Shown: piece by piece, positions 7,026 to 15,755 of the stretch
How the letters are laid out: each line of letters begins with the position of its first letter
How positions within the stretch are numbered: the stretch's first letter is position 1
DNA from: a bacterium
Lineage (GTDB): Bacteria > Hydrothermota > UBA3073 > JACQXS01 > JAGMCI01
Direction of reading: 5' to 3'
Length of the DNA: 55,756 bases
Assembly (NCBI GenBank): GCA_030018315.1
Contig: JASEGA010000013.1
Span: 1-55,756, forward strand
Program-made: the position numbers and the translations under genes
The notes under the pieces: generated by a model
Databases searched by the model: none
The model's input: only the letters and a program-made list of their open reading frames with translations
Told to the model about the DNA's origin: nothing

Positions 7026-7487
7026 ATGCAAAATACAAAATTAAAAATTAGTGTTAGGGCATTAAAAGAGGGGGTAAGTGAGTTATTTTACTTAATTCCT
7101 GTATCTACTTTATCTATTGACGAGCTTGCCTCTGATGTAGCTGCCCAGCTTGTGGCAATTAAGAAGATGAAAAAAGTTGAAATTAAAGGTAAAATAGATT
7201 TTAGCATGGCTATGGTATGTTCGAGGTGTCTAAGTGATTTTACTCGTCAGTTTAGTGAAGAACTTGACAGCTTATTTTTACCTGGTATGGCACCGGTTGT
7301 AGAGGAGCTCTCGCCTGAAGATGCAAAAACTATCTTTTATAGTGGTGAAGAAATAGACATCTTACCTATTATTCGAGATACAATCCTACTTTCAATTCCT
7401 ATTAAACCACTTTGTAGTGAAGCTTGTAAAGGACTATGTCCTATATGTGGTAAGAATTTAAACGAGGGCGCTTGTTTATGTAAATGA
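7026..7487 (+). CDS. YceD/DUF177-family protein
   Basis: A 153-residue DUF177 protein. It carries the family's Cys pairs: CSRCLSDF near residues 62-69, then a C-terminal zinc-ribbon-like CSEACKGLCPICGKNLNEGA ending CLCK. Homologues are usually encoded just before rpmF (ribosomal L32) and are linked to 23S rRNA or ribosome assembly; here rpmF is absent and a membrane protein gene follows with a four-base overlap. The start ATG lies in an AAAATGCAAAAT-type word, and the first conserved residues appear only after about ten codons, so the true N-terminus is a little uncertain. Confidence 0.85.
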   Translation: MQNTKLKISVRALKEGVSELFYLIPVSTLSIDELASDVAAQLVAIKKMKKVEIKGKIDFSMAMVCSRCLSDFTRQFSEELDSLFLPGMAPVVEELSPEDAKTIFYSGEEIDILPIIRDTILLSIPIKPLCSEACKGLCPICGKNLNEGACLCK

Positions 7488-8515
7488 AGAATATCTTAAA
7501 GGTTTTGCTGAGAATAGGGATAAGTGGGTTGCTCCTTTTTTTCATTTTAAAAAGAGTAAATTTTAAAGAGACATTTGAACTCTTGAAAAATGCAAATATG
7601 CGCATTTTTTTAACTTCATTTGCTGGTTATACCCTATTAGCCATGAGTAGTGCTTTACGATGGCACCGGTTACTTCTAGTACAAGATGTTAAAGTTGCCT
7701 ACCGGAACGCACTTGCTTACTATCTAATTGGTTTTTTTTATAACAACTTTTTGCCAGCAGTCTTTGGTGGTAGTGTTATAAGAGCTTTATATGCGGGAAG
7801 GACTACAGGAAAGAACAAAGAAGCTTTCTCATCTGTGCTAACAGAATTACTTATTGGGAGTTGGGCGGTTGTTTCTTTTACTATTATTGTAATTATTATA
7901 TCTTTTGTTTGGTTTAGACCAGTTATAGTAAAAACTGTAATTATACCCATACTTACAGTTTTTGTTATTGCAAGTACTCTCATATATTTATTTTTTGAGC
8001 GTGGCTTTATGCGTAAATTTAAAGGTATAGTGGAAAGGGTAAAAGTATTTGAGCTCGGTAATAAAGTGAAAGAGTTCTACAATGCGATGTATCTTTACAG
8101 AGAGGAAAAAAAGACTATTTTTGAAGTTATCTTAGTTTCATTTATAATGCAACTCAGTATTGCATTTATGAACTTATCAGTTGGAATATCACTGGGGTTC
8201 AAACTTCCTATTATGAGTTATGTAGTTTATCCTACAATAATAGGGCTTTTGGCAACAATACCAATTACTATAAACGGATTAGGACTCAGGGAATGGGGGT
8301 ATAGGTTTTTCTTTGCACAGATGGGACTGACAGAGTCACAAGCTGTCACCCTCTCTCTACTTTTTTATTTTGTTGGAGTGATAGGAAGTTTAGCAGGTGG
8401 AATTATTTTTCCTTTTATGAAGCTCAAACCTCAATTTCACACAAATAATCGTGTTTCAGCTACTGATAAACTACATGACAAATCAAAAATAGAGGATAGT
8501 TTTGGGTCTGACTAA
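7484..8515 (+). CDS. Lysylphosphatidylglycerol synthase TM-like (UPF0104) membrane protein
   Basis: A 343-residue integral membrane protein with about eight hydrophobic helices, starting LKVLLRIGISGLLLFFILKR. Family blocks are visible: SSALRWHRLLL, the YLIGFFYNNFLPAVFGGSVI segment and the late LPITINGLGLREWGY-like stretch (here IPITINGLGLREWGYRFFF). The family includes the flippase half of MprF and proteins near glycan loci that may move or modify lipid-linked intermediates; the substrate cannot be read. It overlaps the DUF177 gene by four bases, and the broken GT2 gene follows 29 bases later. Confidence 0.85.
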   Translation: MKNILKVLLRIGISGLLLFFILKRVNFKETFELLKNANMRIFLTSFAGYTLLAMSSALRWHRLLLVQDVKVAYRNALAYYLIGFFYNNFLPAVFGGSVIRALYAGRTTGKNKEAFSSVLTELLIGSWAVVSFTIIVIIISFVWFRPVIVKTVIIPILTVFVIASTLIYLFFERGFMRKFKGIVERVKVFELGNKVKEFYNAMYLYREEKKTIFEVILVSFIMQLSIAFMNLSVGISLGFKLPIMSYVVYPTIIGLLATIPITINGLGLREWGYRFFFAQMGLTESQAVTLSLLFYFVGVIGSLAGGIIFPFMKLKPQFHTNNRVSATDKLHDKSKIEDSFGSD

Positions 8516-8544
8516 CTTTTTTACATTTTAGTTACAAGGAGAGA

Positions 8545-9207
8545 ATGAAACTTTCTGTAATTATTCCAGTCTATAACGAAAAGGATACAATTTTAAAGCT
8601 TATTGAATGTGTTAACTCAGTTCCTATTGATAAAGAAATTATAGTAGTGGATGATAATTCAAATGATGGAACAAGGGAAATGTTAGAAAAGCTCAAAACT
8701 CAAAACTTAAAACTATTTATCATTCCAAAAATCAAGGTAAAGGGGCTGCTATTAGGTCTGGCTTACAATATGCAACTGGAGATGTGGTAATTATACAGGA
8801 CGCAGATTTAGAATACAACCCTAACGAGTATCTCATGATTTTACAGCATATAGAAAAAGGAAAATTCTCTGTAGTTTATGGGTCAAGGTTTAAAGGGGGG
8901 CAAATTTAATCTTATAAGTCGTATAGCAAACAAGGTACTTACTTTTAGCACAAATTTACTTTATTCCTCTAAACTTACAGATATGGAGACCTGCTACAAG
9001 TGTATAAAAAGAGATGTAATTAATAATCTAAAACTTAAATCAAATAGATTTGAATTTGAGCCCGAGGTGACAGCAAAGTTGTTAAGGAAGGGATACAAAA
9101 TTTTTGAAGTCCCTATTTCATATCATAGAAAAATAAAGGGAAAGAAGATAGGTCTAAAAGATGGCATCCATGCAATACTAACCCTTATTAAGTGGAGAGT
9201 TAAATAA
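8545..9207 (+). pseudogene. GT2 (DPM1-like) glycosyltransferase, two frameshifts
   Basis: Frame one encodes MKLSVIIPVYNEKDTILKLI through [11 protein letters not shown], the normal GT-A start. Near 8716 a missing base shifts the frame; the next stretch reads [31 protein letters not shown] and [10 protein letters not shown]. At 8894-8899 one extra G in a G run shifts it again, and the end reads ISRIANKVLTFSTNLLY to IKWRVK. Repaired, the protein is about 220 residues and closely resembles the intact gene at 13179-13865 over its entire length. Both lesions are single-base changes, the second in a homopolymer, so sequence error is possible; otherwise this is a dead paralogue. Confidence 0.8.
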
Positions 9208-9210
9208 TTA

Positions 9211-9240
9211 TTGACATTGATGGGATTTGAGAGATAATTG
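9211..9240 (+). promoter_or_regulatory. Possible promoter for the second mntA-hepT pair
   Basis: TTGACA (9211-9216) is followed after 18 bp by TAATTG (9235-9240), five bases before the GTG of the mntA-like gene. The -35 box is perfect and the -10 box weak. With so little room before the start, the transcript would be almost leaderless. Confidence 0.4.
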
Positions 9241-9244
9241 AATT

Positions 9245-9725
9245 GTGAATAAAAGACTTATAGAAATTGCTAATCGTAGGAAGGAGATAATTTTAATGTA
9301 TATTTTCGGTTCCATGACTTACGGTAAAATAGGAGCCTTAAGTGATTATGACATTGCTATTCTTGTGAACAAGAAAGTCCCGTATAACTATAAGTATCAA
9401 GTTCATAGTGAGCTATGTGAGGCATTAAATACTGGTAAAGTAGACCTTGTAGTATTAAATTCTGCTCCCATTGAATTGGCATATAATATTATATATTATA
9501 GCAACTGGTAAATTGCTGTATGAGAGAAGTGTATATGATAGGGTTGAATTTGAGGCTAATACTCTAAGTAAGTATTTTGATTATCTTCCTGTTTTAAGAA
9601 AGCAAAGAGAAGAGATATTAAAGGAGTCAAATTATGAAAGAGGAATTCAGCGGTGTAGAGAGGCACTTAGAAAAACTGAAAGGATGCTTAGAAAAATTAG
9701 AGCCCCTCAAAGAAAGGAAGCTTAA
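9245..9725 (+). pseudogene. Second MntA-like nucleotidyltransferase, frameshifted by a 7-bp tandem duplication
   Basis: From GTG 9245 the frame has the nucleotidyltransferase motif FGSMTYGKIG then LSDYDIAILV, with both catalytic Asp. It runs to LAYNII and stops at 9511. Positions 9487-9493 and 9494-9500 are an exact tandem copy of TATTATA; removing one restores LAYNIIATGKLLYERSVYDR and the typical MntA tail VEFEANTLSKYFDYL. The rest stays open to 9725, overlapping the hepT-like gene. As it stands the protein loses its C-terminal third. The lesion type (exact short duplication) looks like a real mutation. Confidence 0.75.
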
Positions 9726-9971
9726 AGATTTTCTCTCCAATTCCGATTTACGTGACATTGCCGAAAGGAATCTTGAAATTGCAGCTCAACGTTGTATTGA
9801 CATAGGTGGAAGGATAATCTCATTGGAGCAAGCTGAGAAGCCTAAAGATTATAGAGAGCATATAACACGATTAGGTGAGCTGAAAATCCTTCCAATAGAA
9901 TTTGCCAAAAGATTTCAGATATCTATAAGTTTATGGGCCATATAAAATCATGGTTGAGCAAAAGGAAATAA
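9634..9971 (+). pseudogene. Second HepT-like toxin, catalytic segment deleted
   Basis: The first 93 or so codons look like HepT/DUF86: a helical start, then LRDIAERNLEIAAQRCIDIG and DYREHITRLGELKILPIEFA. The next frame should carry R-x4-H-x-Y, but the sequence jumps, with a frame change, to SDIYKFMGHIKSWLSKRK and a stop at 9971, which resembles the family C-terminus. About 30 residues covering the RNase motif are missing. The remnant overlaps the start of the downstream GT2 gene. The toxin cannot be active, which agrees with its partner also being broken. Confidence 0.7.
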
Positions 9972-10873
9972 GTCAAAAAGTTTCAGTAATTATCCCAGCC
10001 TATAATGAAGAGGAGAATATTCCTATTTTAATTAAAGAACTACAGAATATGATTTCTAATACCAAGTTGGATTGTGAAGTTATATTAGTAGATGATGGCA
10101 GTGAGGATAAGACATATGAAATAGCTAAGAAATGCGAGGCTAATTACAACTTTATGAAAGTAATCAGACATCGCCATAATTTTGGCAAAACCGAAGCTAT
10201 ATTGTCTGGGTTAAAGGCAGCTTCCGGTGATTTATTGGTGTTAATGGATGCAGACCTCCAATATTCACCGTCTTGTATACCAGAACTTATTCAAAAGTTG
10301 GACAAAAAGTATGATGTAGTAACAGGTTGGAAAAGAGGTAAATATGGGAAACAAGCTGTTTCCCGGACATATAATGCCCTATCAAGATGGCTATTTAAAA
10401 TACCAATACATGACCAGAATTCAATAAAGTTATTAAAACGCGAAGTCTTAGAAGATATGACTTTAAGGAAAGATTGGCATCGTTATATAGTGGCACTGGC
10501 TTGTGATAAAAAGTATAAAGTAGGTGAAGTGGAGGTAGAAATTTATCCTCGTCTCTATGGTAAATCAAAATATGGTGGTCCTATCAGGATAATTATAGGT
10601 ATTCTTGACTTAATAGCTGTTAAGTTTCAAGTCTCATTTATGAAGAAACCGCTACTTCTTTTTGGGACATTGGGCGGAATATTTCTGATTGCAGGTTTTA
10701 TTATTGGGGTTATTGCTATTTATCAGAGGTTTGTCCTTAATCATGGGTTTAGGCCTTTACTTTATTTAATAATTCTATTAATTACTATAGGACTTTTACT
10801 CTTTATCTTGGGTTTTTTAGCTGAGACTATAGCTGGTTTACACGATGAGATAAAAAGAATGGAGAGGAAATAA
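9950..10873 (+). CDS. GT2 glycosyltransferase with C-terminal membrane helices (GtrB/ArnC type)
   Basis: A 307-residue enzyme. The GT-A domain shows VSVIIPAYNEEENIPILI at 12-29, VDDGSEDKT near 48-56 and the metal-binding DADLQ near 97-101. Two hydrophobic segments at about 235-260 and 270-297 anchor it in the inner membrane. Such enzymes move a sugar from a nucleotide donor to polyprenyl phosphate, and the lipid-linked sugar is then used by GT39/GT-C enzymes such as the one encoded directly downstream (one-base gap). The start ATG 9950 lies inside the hepT remnant and has no clear ribosome site; no better start is available. Confidence 0.88.
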   Translation: MVEQKEISQKVSVIIPAYNEEENIPILIKELQNMISNTKLDCEVILVDDGSEDKTYEIAKKCEANYNFMKVIRHRHNFGKTEAILSGLKAASGDLLVLMDADLQYSPSCIPELIQKLDKKYDVVTGWKRGKYGKQAVSRTYNALSRWLFKIPIHDQNSIKLLKREVLEDMTLRKDWHRYIVALACDKKYKVGEVEVEIYPRLYGKSKYGGPIRIIIGILDLIAVKFQVSFMKKPLLLFGTLGGIFLIAGFIIGVIAIYQRFVLNHGFRPLLYLIILLITIGLLLFILGFLAETIAGLHDEIKRMERK

Positions 10874-10874
10874 G

Positions 10875-12464
10875 ATGAAACAAAAACATATTAGACAAAA
10901 ACGTAAAACTTACAAATTTGCTTTCTTTTACAACAAAAAAATTTTAATGTATATTATTTTAGGAGTAAGTTTAGTCTTTGCTTTACTACTTTTTGACCCA
11001 AAGTTAGATACTGGTGGCGACAATGCTACTTATATATGCCTTGCAAAATCACTAATAAGTGGGACTGGGTACCGCGATATTTATGAACCCTCAAACCTTC
11101 CGCATACCCAGTATCCTCCAGGTTATCCATTACTACTTGGAGGGATAATGGCTATAATAGGTGATAAATTTTTGGGCTTAAAAATATTCTCTCTCCTGCT
11201 TTCTCTTGGAGCCGTTTATATTTTTTATCTAATTCTTAAGCAGAAAAGGATAGCTTCACTTTCCTATCCTATACTTTTTTTGTTTGCAATAAGTCCTACT
11301 TTTTTAGAAAATTCACATATAATACTTTCTGAGCCCTCTTTTCTCTTTTTTACACTCTTAACAATATATCTGTGGGGGCAATGGGAACTCAAAAATAAGT
11401 CAATATGGTTCTTTTTTGGCACTCTTTCAGCAATAGCTTGCTATTTTGTGAGAACAGTTGGGATTGCTATAATTATTGGAGCAATAGTTTATTTATTATA
11501 TAGGCGTAAATTTAAAGAAGTCCTTGCATTTTTACTCATTAGTTTAGCTTTCATATTGCCGTGGATTGTAAGAAATAGCAGGGTATCACAGGGAGGAGGC
11601 TACTTTACTCAATTTCTTTTAAAAAATCCATATGACATTAAGTCTGGTTATGTAGCTATTTCTGACATTGCAACTCGAGTTTATACAAACTTTAAGATAT
11701 ATGCTCTCAGTATTATACCTGGATTTATATTTCCCTCTTACCACAAATTGACTCCACCATATAAATCTCTAAATTTAGGGACAGTTTTATTATCTCTTAT
11801 AATTTTAGGGATAGTAATTTATGGTTTAATCAAAGATATTTTGTTGAAAAAACATTTTGTTCATTTCTTTTTACTATTTTATGCTATCATAACTTTAGGC
11901 TGGCCCTCTGTATGGAGTAGTGAGCGTTTTTTGTTCCCTATTCTACCTTTTGTAATTTTTTATTTCTTTAATGGTATTTCTAAAATTGCATCTAAATATT
12001 TAGTAGTACCCGGAGTATTTATAGGAATAAGCGCTTTTACAAGTCTTCAGACTACTTTACCGAAAATTCCACCAAACATTAGAATGTTATCCTATTATAG
12101 AAAGGGTGATGAGATGGCTGGCTATTCATCTGATTGGAGGAATTATTATTTGGCATCCGATTGGATTAGATTAAATACTTTACCAGATGCTGTAGTATTG
12201 TGTCGAAAACCTGGGCTTTTCTATTTAAGAGCAAATCGCAAGACTTTTTGCTATCCAATGACTTATGAGCACCAGCAAATTCTCGATGCTATTAATAAAT
12301 CGGATTACATATTAGTAGACCACTTTTTCTGGACAGGCACTACTCCAAAATATCTTATTCCTGTCCTCAAAGAGAATAGAGAAATCTTTACAGTGGTGTA
12401 TGCTACGGATCAACCTCAAACTCTGGTGCTGAGAGTGAAGAGGAAAGAGTTAAAAGAAAGATGA
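10875..12464 (+). CDS. GT39/ArnT-like membrane glycosyltransferase
   Basis: A 529-residue polytopic protein. After a basic start and TM1 (about 23-40) comes a periplasmic loop with DTGGDNATY (45-53) and YPPGYPLL (80-87), the acidic and aromatic pattern of GT-C enzymes using polyprenyl-phosphate sugars. About ten further helices follow, and then a soluble C-terminal part of about 130 residues from SYYRKGDEM. It probably transfers a sugar from the lipid carrier made by the upstream GT2 enzyme to a surface acceptor that cannot be identified. The stop overlaps the start of the methyltransferase gene (ATGA). Confidence 0.82.
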   Translation: MKQKHIRQKRKTYKFAFFYNKKILMYIILGVSLVFALLLFDPKLDTGGDNATYICLAKSLISGTGYRDIYEPSNLPHTQYPPGYPLLLGGIMAIIGDKFLGLKIFSLLLSLGAVYIFYLILKQKRIASLSYPILFLFAISPTFLENSHIILSEPSFLFFTLLTIYLWGQWELKNKSIWFFFGTLSAIACYFVRTVGIAIIIGAIVYLLYRRKFKEVLAFLLISLAFILPWIVRNSRVSQGGGYFTQFLLKNPYDIKSGYVAISDIATRVYTNFKIYALSIIPGFIFPSYHKLTPPYKSLNLGTVLLSLIILGIVIYGLIKDILLKKHFVHFFLLFYAIITLGWPSVWSSERFLFPILPFVIFYFFNGISKIASKYLVVPGVFIGISAFTSLQTTLPKIPPNIRMLSYYRKGDEMAGYSSDWRNYYLASDWIRLNTLPDAVVLCRKPGLFYLRANRKTFCYPMTYEHQQILDAINKSDYILVDHFFWTGTTPKYLIPVLKENREIFTVVYATDQPQTLVLRVKRKELKER

Positions 12465-13171
12465 GAGACTATCCTGATATTGGGGAACAGGCATTGCGGA
12501 CTTTAGCGTTAACTCACAGGTATAATGCATAGATTATTGATGTTCTGAAGCCTTTTATAGGAAATGAGATTATAGAGAGGGGATGTGGACTTGGCAATCT
12601 TACCTTTTATCTTGAGAGAGAGAGAAAGAGACATCTTACCTGTCTGGATAAATCAGAATATTTTATTAAACATATGAAAATTTACTATCCGACAGTGCCT
12701 TTTTACCACTTAGATATCTCTATGGATATTTTCCCTCCCTCGATTCCTGAGGGATTTGATACAGTTATCTGTGTGAATGTATTAGAGCATGTTGAAAAGG
12801 ATGAGCAGGCACTTATTAATATGAGAGAACTCCTTAAACCAAGTGGCAGACTTTTACTGTTTGTGCCCAGGTTAGAAGGACTTTACGGTAGTGTAGATAA
12901 GGAAGTGGGTCATTTCCGGAGGTATAATAAAGGAAATTTAAGAAAAAAGATAGAAAGAGTAGAGTTGGAGATAGAGAAATTACGCTATTATAATCTTTTA
13001 GGTATCAGCGGTTGGTTTATAAATGGCAAGATATTCCATCGTAGATCATTTCCTGTCTTGCAGACTATTCTTTTTGATAGGATAGTGCCAATGTTATCCC
13101 GCACAGAAAAGTATTGGGCTCCTCAGTGGGGAATGTCGTTATTTGTAGTGGCAAGAAAAAGAGAAAATTGA
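12461..13171 (+). pseudogene. Class I SAM-dependent methyltransferase interrupted by an in-frame TAG
   Basis: From ATG 12461 the frame reads MRDYPDIGEQALRTLALTHR YNA, then TAG at 12530-12532, then continues in the same frame: IIDVLKPFIG, motif I as RGCGLGNLT, then DTVICVNVLEHVEKDEQAL, LLKPSGRLLLFVP and the late GHFRRYNKGNL. A Trp would be normal after YN-x, so TGG to TAG is the simplest change. Without suppression a product could only restart at ATG 12674, which lacks the SAM-binding loop. Repaired length is 236 residues. It lies between a GT39 and a GT2 gene, so the substrate was probably a glycan or its lipid carrier. Confidence 0.75.
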
Positions 13172-13178
13172 AACTGAC

Positions 13179-13865
13179 ATGAAGAGAAAAAATTTGAAAT
13201 GTAGTATAATTGTTCCTGTTTATAATGAGAAAGACACAATTCTTTCTATTATTGAAAAACTAAAGAATGGTTCAATTAACAAGGAGCTCATAATTGTTGA
13301 TGATTTCTCCACCGACGGGACAAGAGAGATATTAGAAAAAATCAAGAACCAAAAAATTAAAGTAATTTATCATAACCGGAATAGAGGAAAGGGGGAAGCA
13401 ATAAGGTCGGGACTCCAATATGTAACAGGAAATGTGGTCATAATTCAGGATGCAGATATGGAATATAAACCAGAAGAATATCCAAGATTGTTAAAACCGA
13501 TAGAGGAAGGAAAGGCATGTGTTGTGTATGGCTCACGATTCAGAGGGAAAGGAGAGTTTGTCTTCTCCAGTCTTGTTGCGAATAAGATTTTGACATTTCT
13601 TACGAATTTATTCTACGGCTCACGACTTACAGATATGGAAACCTGTTATAAATGTATAGAAACTCAAGTTATTAATGGATTGAATCTACACTCAAAGAGG
13701 TTTGATTTTGAACCAGAGGTTACGGCAAAATTGTTGCGCAAGGGGATAAAGATATTAGAGGTGCCTATTTCCTATAAAGGAAGAAGCACCAAGGGGGGCA
13801 AGAAGATAGGATTTTGGGATGGGTTACAGGCAATATGGACATTGGTAAAGTGGAGAGTAAAATAA
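13179..13865 (+). CDS. GT2 family glycosyltransferase (DPM1-like, soluble)
   Basis: A 228-residue single-domain GT-A enzyme: CSIIVPVYNEKDTILSII at the start, IVDDFSTDGTREIL near 40-53, GKGEAIRSGLQ, the metal site IIQDADMEY near 90-98, and a C-terminal block LTDMETCYKCIETQVINGL. This is the intact paralogue of the broken gene at 8545-9207, with near-continuous similarity. It has no membrane helices, so it would act on the cytoplasmic face, loading a hexose onto polyprenyl phosphate or a related acceptor. It follows the methyltransferase gene by seven bases. Confidence 0.9.
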   Translation: MKRKNLKCSIIVPVYNEKDTILSIIEKLKNGSINKELIIVDDFSTDGTREILEKIKNQKIKVIYHNRNRGKGEAIRSGLQYVTGNVVIIQDADMEYKPEEYPRLLKPIEEGKACVVYGSRFRGKGEFVFSSLVANKILTFLTNLFYGSRLTDMETCYKCIETQVINGLNLHSKRFDFEPEVTAKLLRKGIKILEVPISYKGRSTKGGKKIGFWDGLQAIWTLVKWRVK

Positions 13866-13923
13866 GATTTGAAGTTGTCTATGTCACTCAAAAGCCTGAG
13901 ACTTATGTGCTAAAAATTAAAAA

Positions 13924-14547
13924 ATGGTAGAATTGATAATTGGCAAGAATTGCAAAATTGACTCAACGGCTATATTAGGGTGTTTACCGGGTAGGAAGCT
14001 GTCTTCTTATAAACTTAAGATAGGTGCTAATGCTATTATACGCTCCGGAAATGTTATTTATGCTGGTACTGAAATTGGGAATAATTTTGAAACTGGTCAT
14101 AATGTGGTAGTGAGAGAAGACAATATTATTGGCGACAATTTCAAGATTTGGAATAATTCAACAGTTGACTATGGGTGCAAGATAGGTAATCATGTTAAAA
14201 TACACAGCAATGTCTATGTAGCACAGTATACAATAATTGAAGACTATGTTTTCTTGTCTCCAGGTGTGATGATAGCAAATGATTTACATCCCATATGTGG
14301 AAAGTGTATGAAAGGACCAACAATAAAGAGGGGGACAAGAGTTGGTGTAAATGCAACATTATTTCCTCATATCACAATAGGTGAGAATTCATTAATAGGG
14401 GCGGGTAGTGTAGTTACTGCAGATATACCACCTAATTCTGTTGCTTATGGAGTTCCTGCTGAAGTGAGGGGTTCAATTTATGATTTAAAATGTAAAATGG
14501 GATTCAAAAAATTTTGCTACAAGAATCCAAAAATTCGCTGTCATTAG
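13924..14547 (+). CDS. Hexapeptide-repeat acyltransferase (WbbJ/WlbB-like)
   Basis: A 207-residue left-handed beta-helix protein. Many I-G-N-x-x-x hexapeptides are visible from residue 40 to 165 (IGNNFETGHNVVVREDNIIG, IGNHVKIHSN), with the acyl-CoA loop ANDLHPIC and the terminal VVTADIPPNSVAYGVPAEV typical of sugar O- or N-acetyltransferases. A Cys-rich tail (CKMGFKKFCYKNPKIRC) is unusual and might bind metal. The GT4 gene follows after 20 bases. It probably acetylates an amino sugar during surface polysaccharide synthesis. Confidence 0.88.
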   Translation: MVELIIGKNCKIDSTAILGCLPGRKLSSYKLKIGANAIIRSGNVIYAGTEIGNNFETGHNVVVREDNIIGDNFKIWNNSTVDYGCKIGNHVKIHSNVYVAQYTIIEDYVFLSPGVMIANDLHPICGKCMKGPTIKRGTRVGVNATLFPHITIGENSLIGAGSVVTADIPPNSVAYGVPAEVRGSIYDLKCKMGFKKFCYKNPKIRCH

Positions 14548-14567
14548 GGTAATTCGTTTACATAAAG

Positions 14568-15704
14568 ATGAAGATAGTGCTTATAAATGACCAGCCACTT
14601 TACTCTGGCATGGGTAAGTATGCACTGAAATTATATGAGGGGTTTAAAAAGACTTTACCTCAAAAAAACCATAATATAGATTTCCTATTTTTAGATTATA
14701 ATAAAAGAGAGTTACAAAAAGAGGATGGCTACCCAATAAACAAGACTTACAAAATCCCCATTTTTGACAATAAACCATATTTTTGGTATAGAATGAGTAA
14801 AAAAATTCCTACAAATTATGATATATTTCACTTTGCGAATCAAAATCTATCTTTTCTTATTCGTGTGATTAAGTCGCGAGCTAATAAGCTGACAGTCCCT
14901 CGTTATGTAGTAACTTGTCACGATATTGCCCCACTTCTTATGCCATCTAATTTATTGGAGCCACATTTTCGTAGGTATTTATATTCAGGTCTCAAAATAA
15001 GCCAAAAAATAATTGTAGATTCGGAGTCTACTAAAAACTATCTTGTAAAAATTTTTGGCATTCCTGCTAATAAGATAAAAGTGATTTATTTAGGAGTAGA
15101 TTCTGATACATTTAAGCCTTATGAAAAATCAGCTGTAAGAAAAAAGCTTAACTTACAGTTTGGCTTACCTTTGGACAAAAAGTTAATTTTGAATGTAGGA
15201 ACAGAAGGGAGGCGAAAAAACATATCTAATTTACTTGTTGCTTTTTCTCTTTTGAATAAAAAAATGCCCAACACTTTACTTGTAAGGGTAGGTAAAAAGA
15301 GTTGGCACACAGATAGGCTTATACACAAATTAAAATTAACAGATAAAATCAAATATTTTGATGCTATACCTGAGACCGAACTTCCCATCTTTTACAGTGC
15401 AGCAGACTTATTTGTGATTCCTTCATATTATGAAGGATTTGGCTTACCTGCATTAGAAGCAATGAGTTGCGATTTACCTGTGGTGAGTTCAAACACGAGT
15501 TCACTACCTGAGGTTGTAGGTAATGCAGCAATTACAGTTAATCCCAAATCTCCAATTGAGTTGATGAATGCAATGCAGCGTGTTTTAACAAATAATAGGC
15601 TATATAAAGAATTACGTGAAAAAGGGATTGAGAGGACACATAAATTCAGTTGGGCAAAGACTGCAGCAGAAACTGTGGAGTTATACAAGAAGCTTCTATT
15701 CTGA
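14568..15704 (+). CDS. GT4 family glycosyltransferase
   Basis: A 378-residue GT-B enzyme. The N-terminal acceptor domain has GMGKYALKLYEGFK and VTCHDIAPLL; the C-terminal donor domain begins near 200 with LNVGTEGRRKNISNLL and contains the E-x7-E motif EGFGLPALEAM, followed by VSSNTSSLPEVVG. It uses a nucleotide sugar to extend a lipid-linked oligosaccharide in the cytoplasm. The length and order of blocks are normal for the family. The closest relatives in the window are the GT4 genes at 38912 and 39979. Confidence 0.9.
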   Translation: MKIVLINDQPLYSGMGKYALKLYEGFKKTLPQKNHNIDFLFLDYNKRELQKEDGYPINKTYKIPIFDNKPYFWYRMSKKIPTNYDIFHFANQNLSFLIRVIKSRANKLTVPRYVVTCHDIAPLLMPSNLLEPHFRRYLYSGLKISQKIIVDSESTKNYLVKIFGIPANKIKVIYLGVDSDTFKPYEKSAVRKKLNLQFGLPLDKKLILNVGTEGRRKNISNLLVAFSLLNKKMPNTLLVRVGKKSWHTDRLIHKLKLTDKIKYFDAIPETELPIFYSAADLFVIPSYYEGFGLPALEAMSCDLPVVSSNTSSLPEVVGNAAITVNPKSPIELMNAMQRVLTNNRLYKELREKGIERTHKFSWAKTAAETVELYKKLLF

Positions 15705-15755
15705 AGCAGTATAATAACATTTTCCTTCCTTGTCTACTGTATTCTGTCTGCTAAA

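Noticed and set aside
12530-12532. TAG recoding as Trp
   Set aside because: Two in-frame TAGs in separate broken genes are weak evidence, at least one of those genes has other lesions, and TAG also serves as a normal stop (for example in the opposing flippase gene at 24365), so recoding is not claimed.
14549-14563. Shared TAATTCGTTTACA motif before the genes at 14568 and 45274
   Set aside because: Only two copies were seen and the positions relative to promoters differ, so a regulatory role is not supported; it may be another spacer word.
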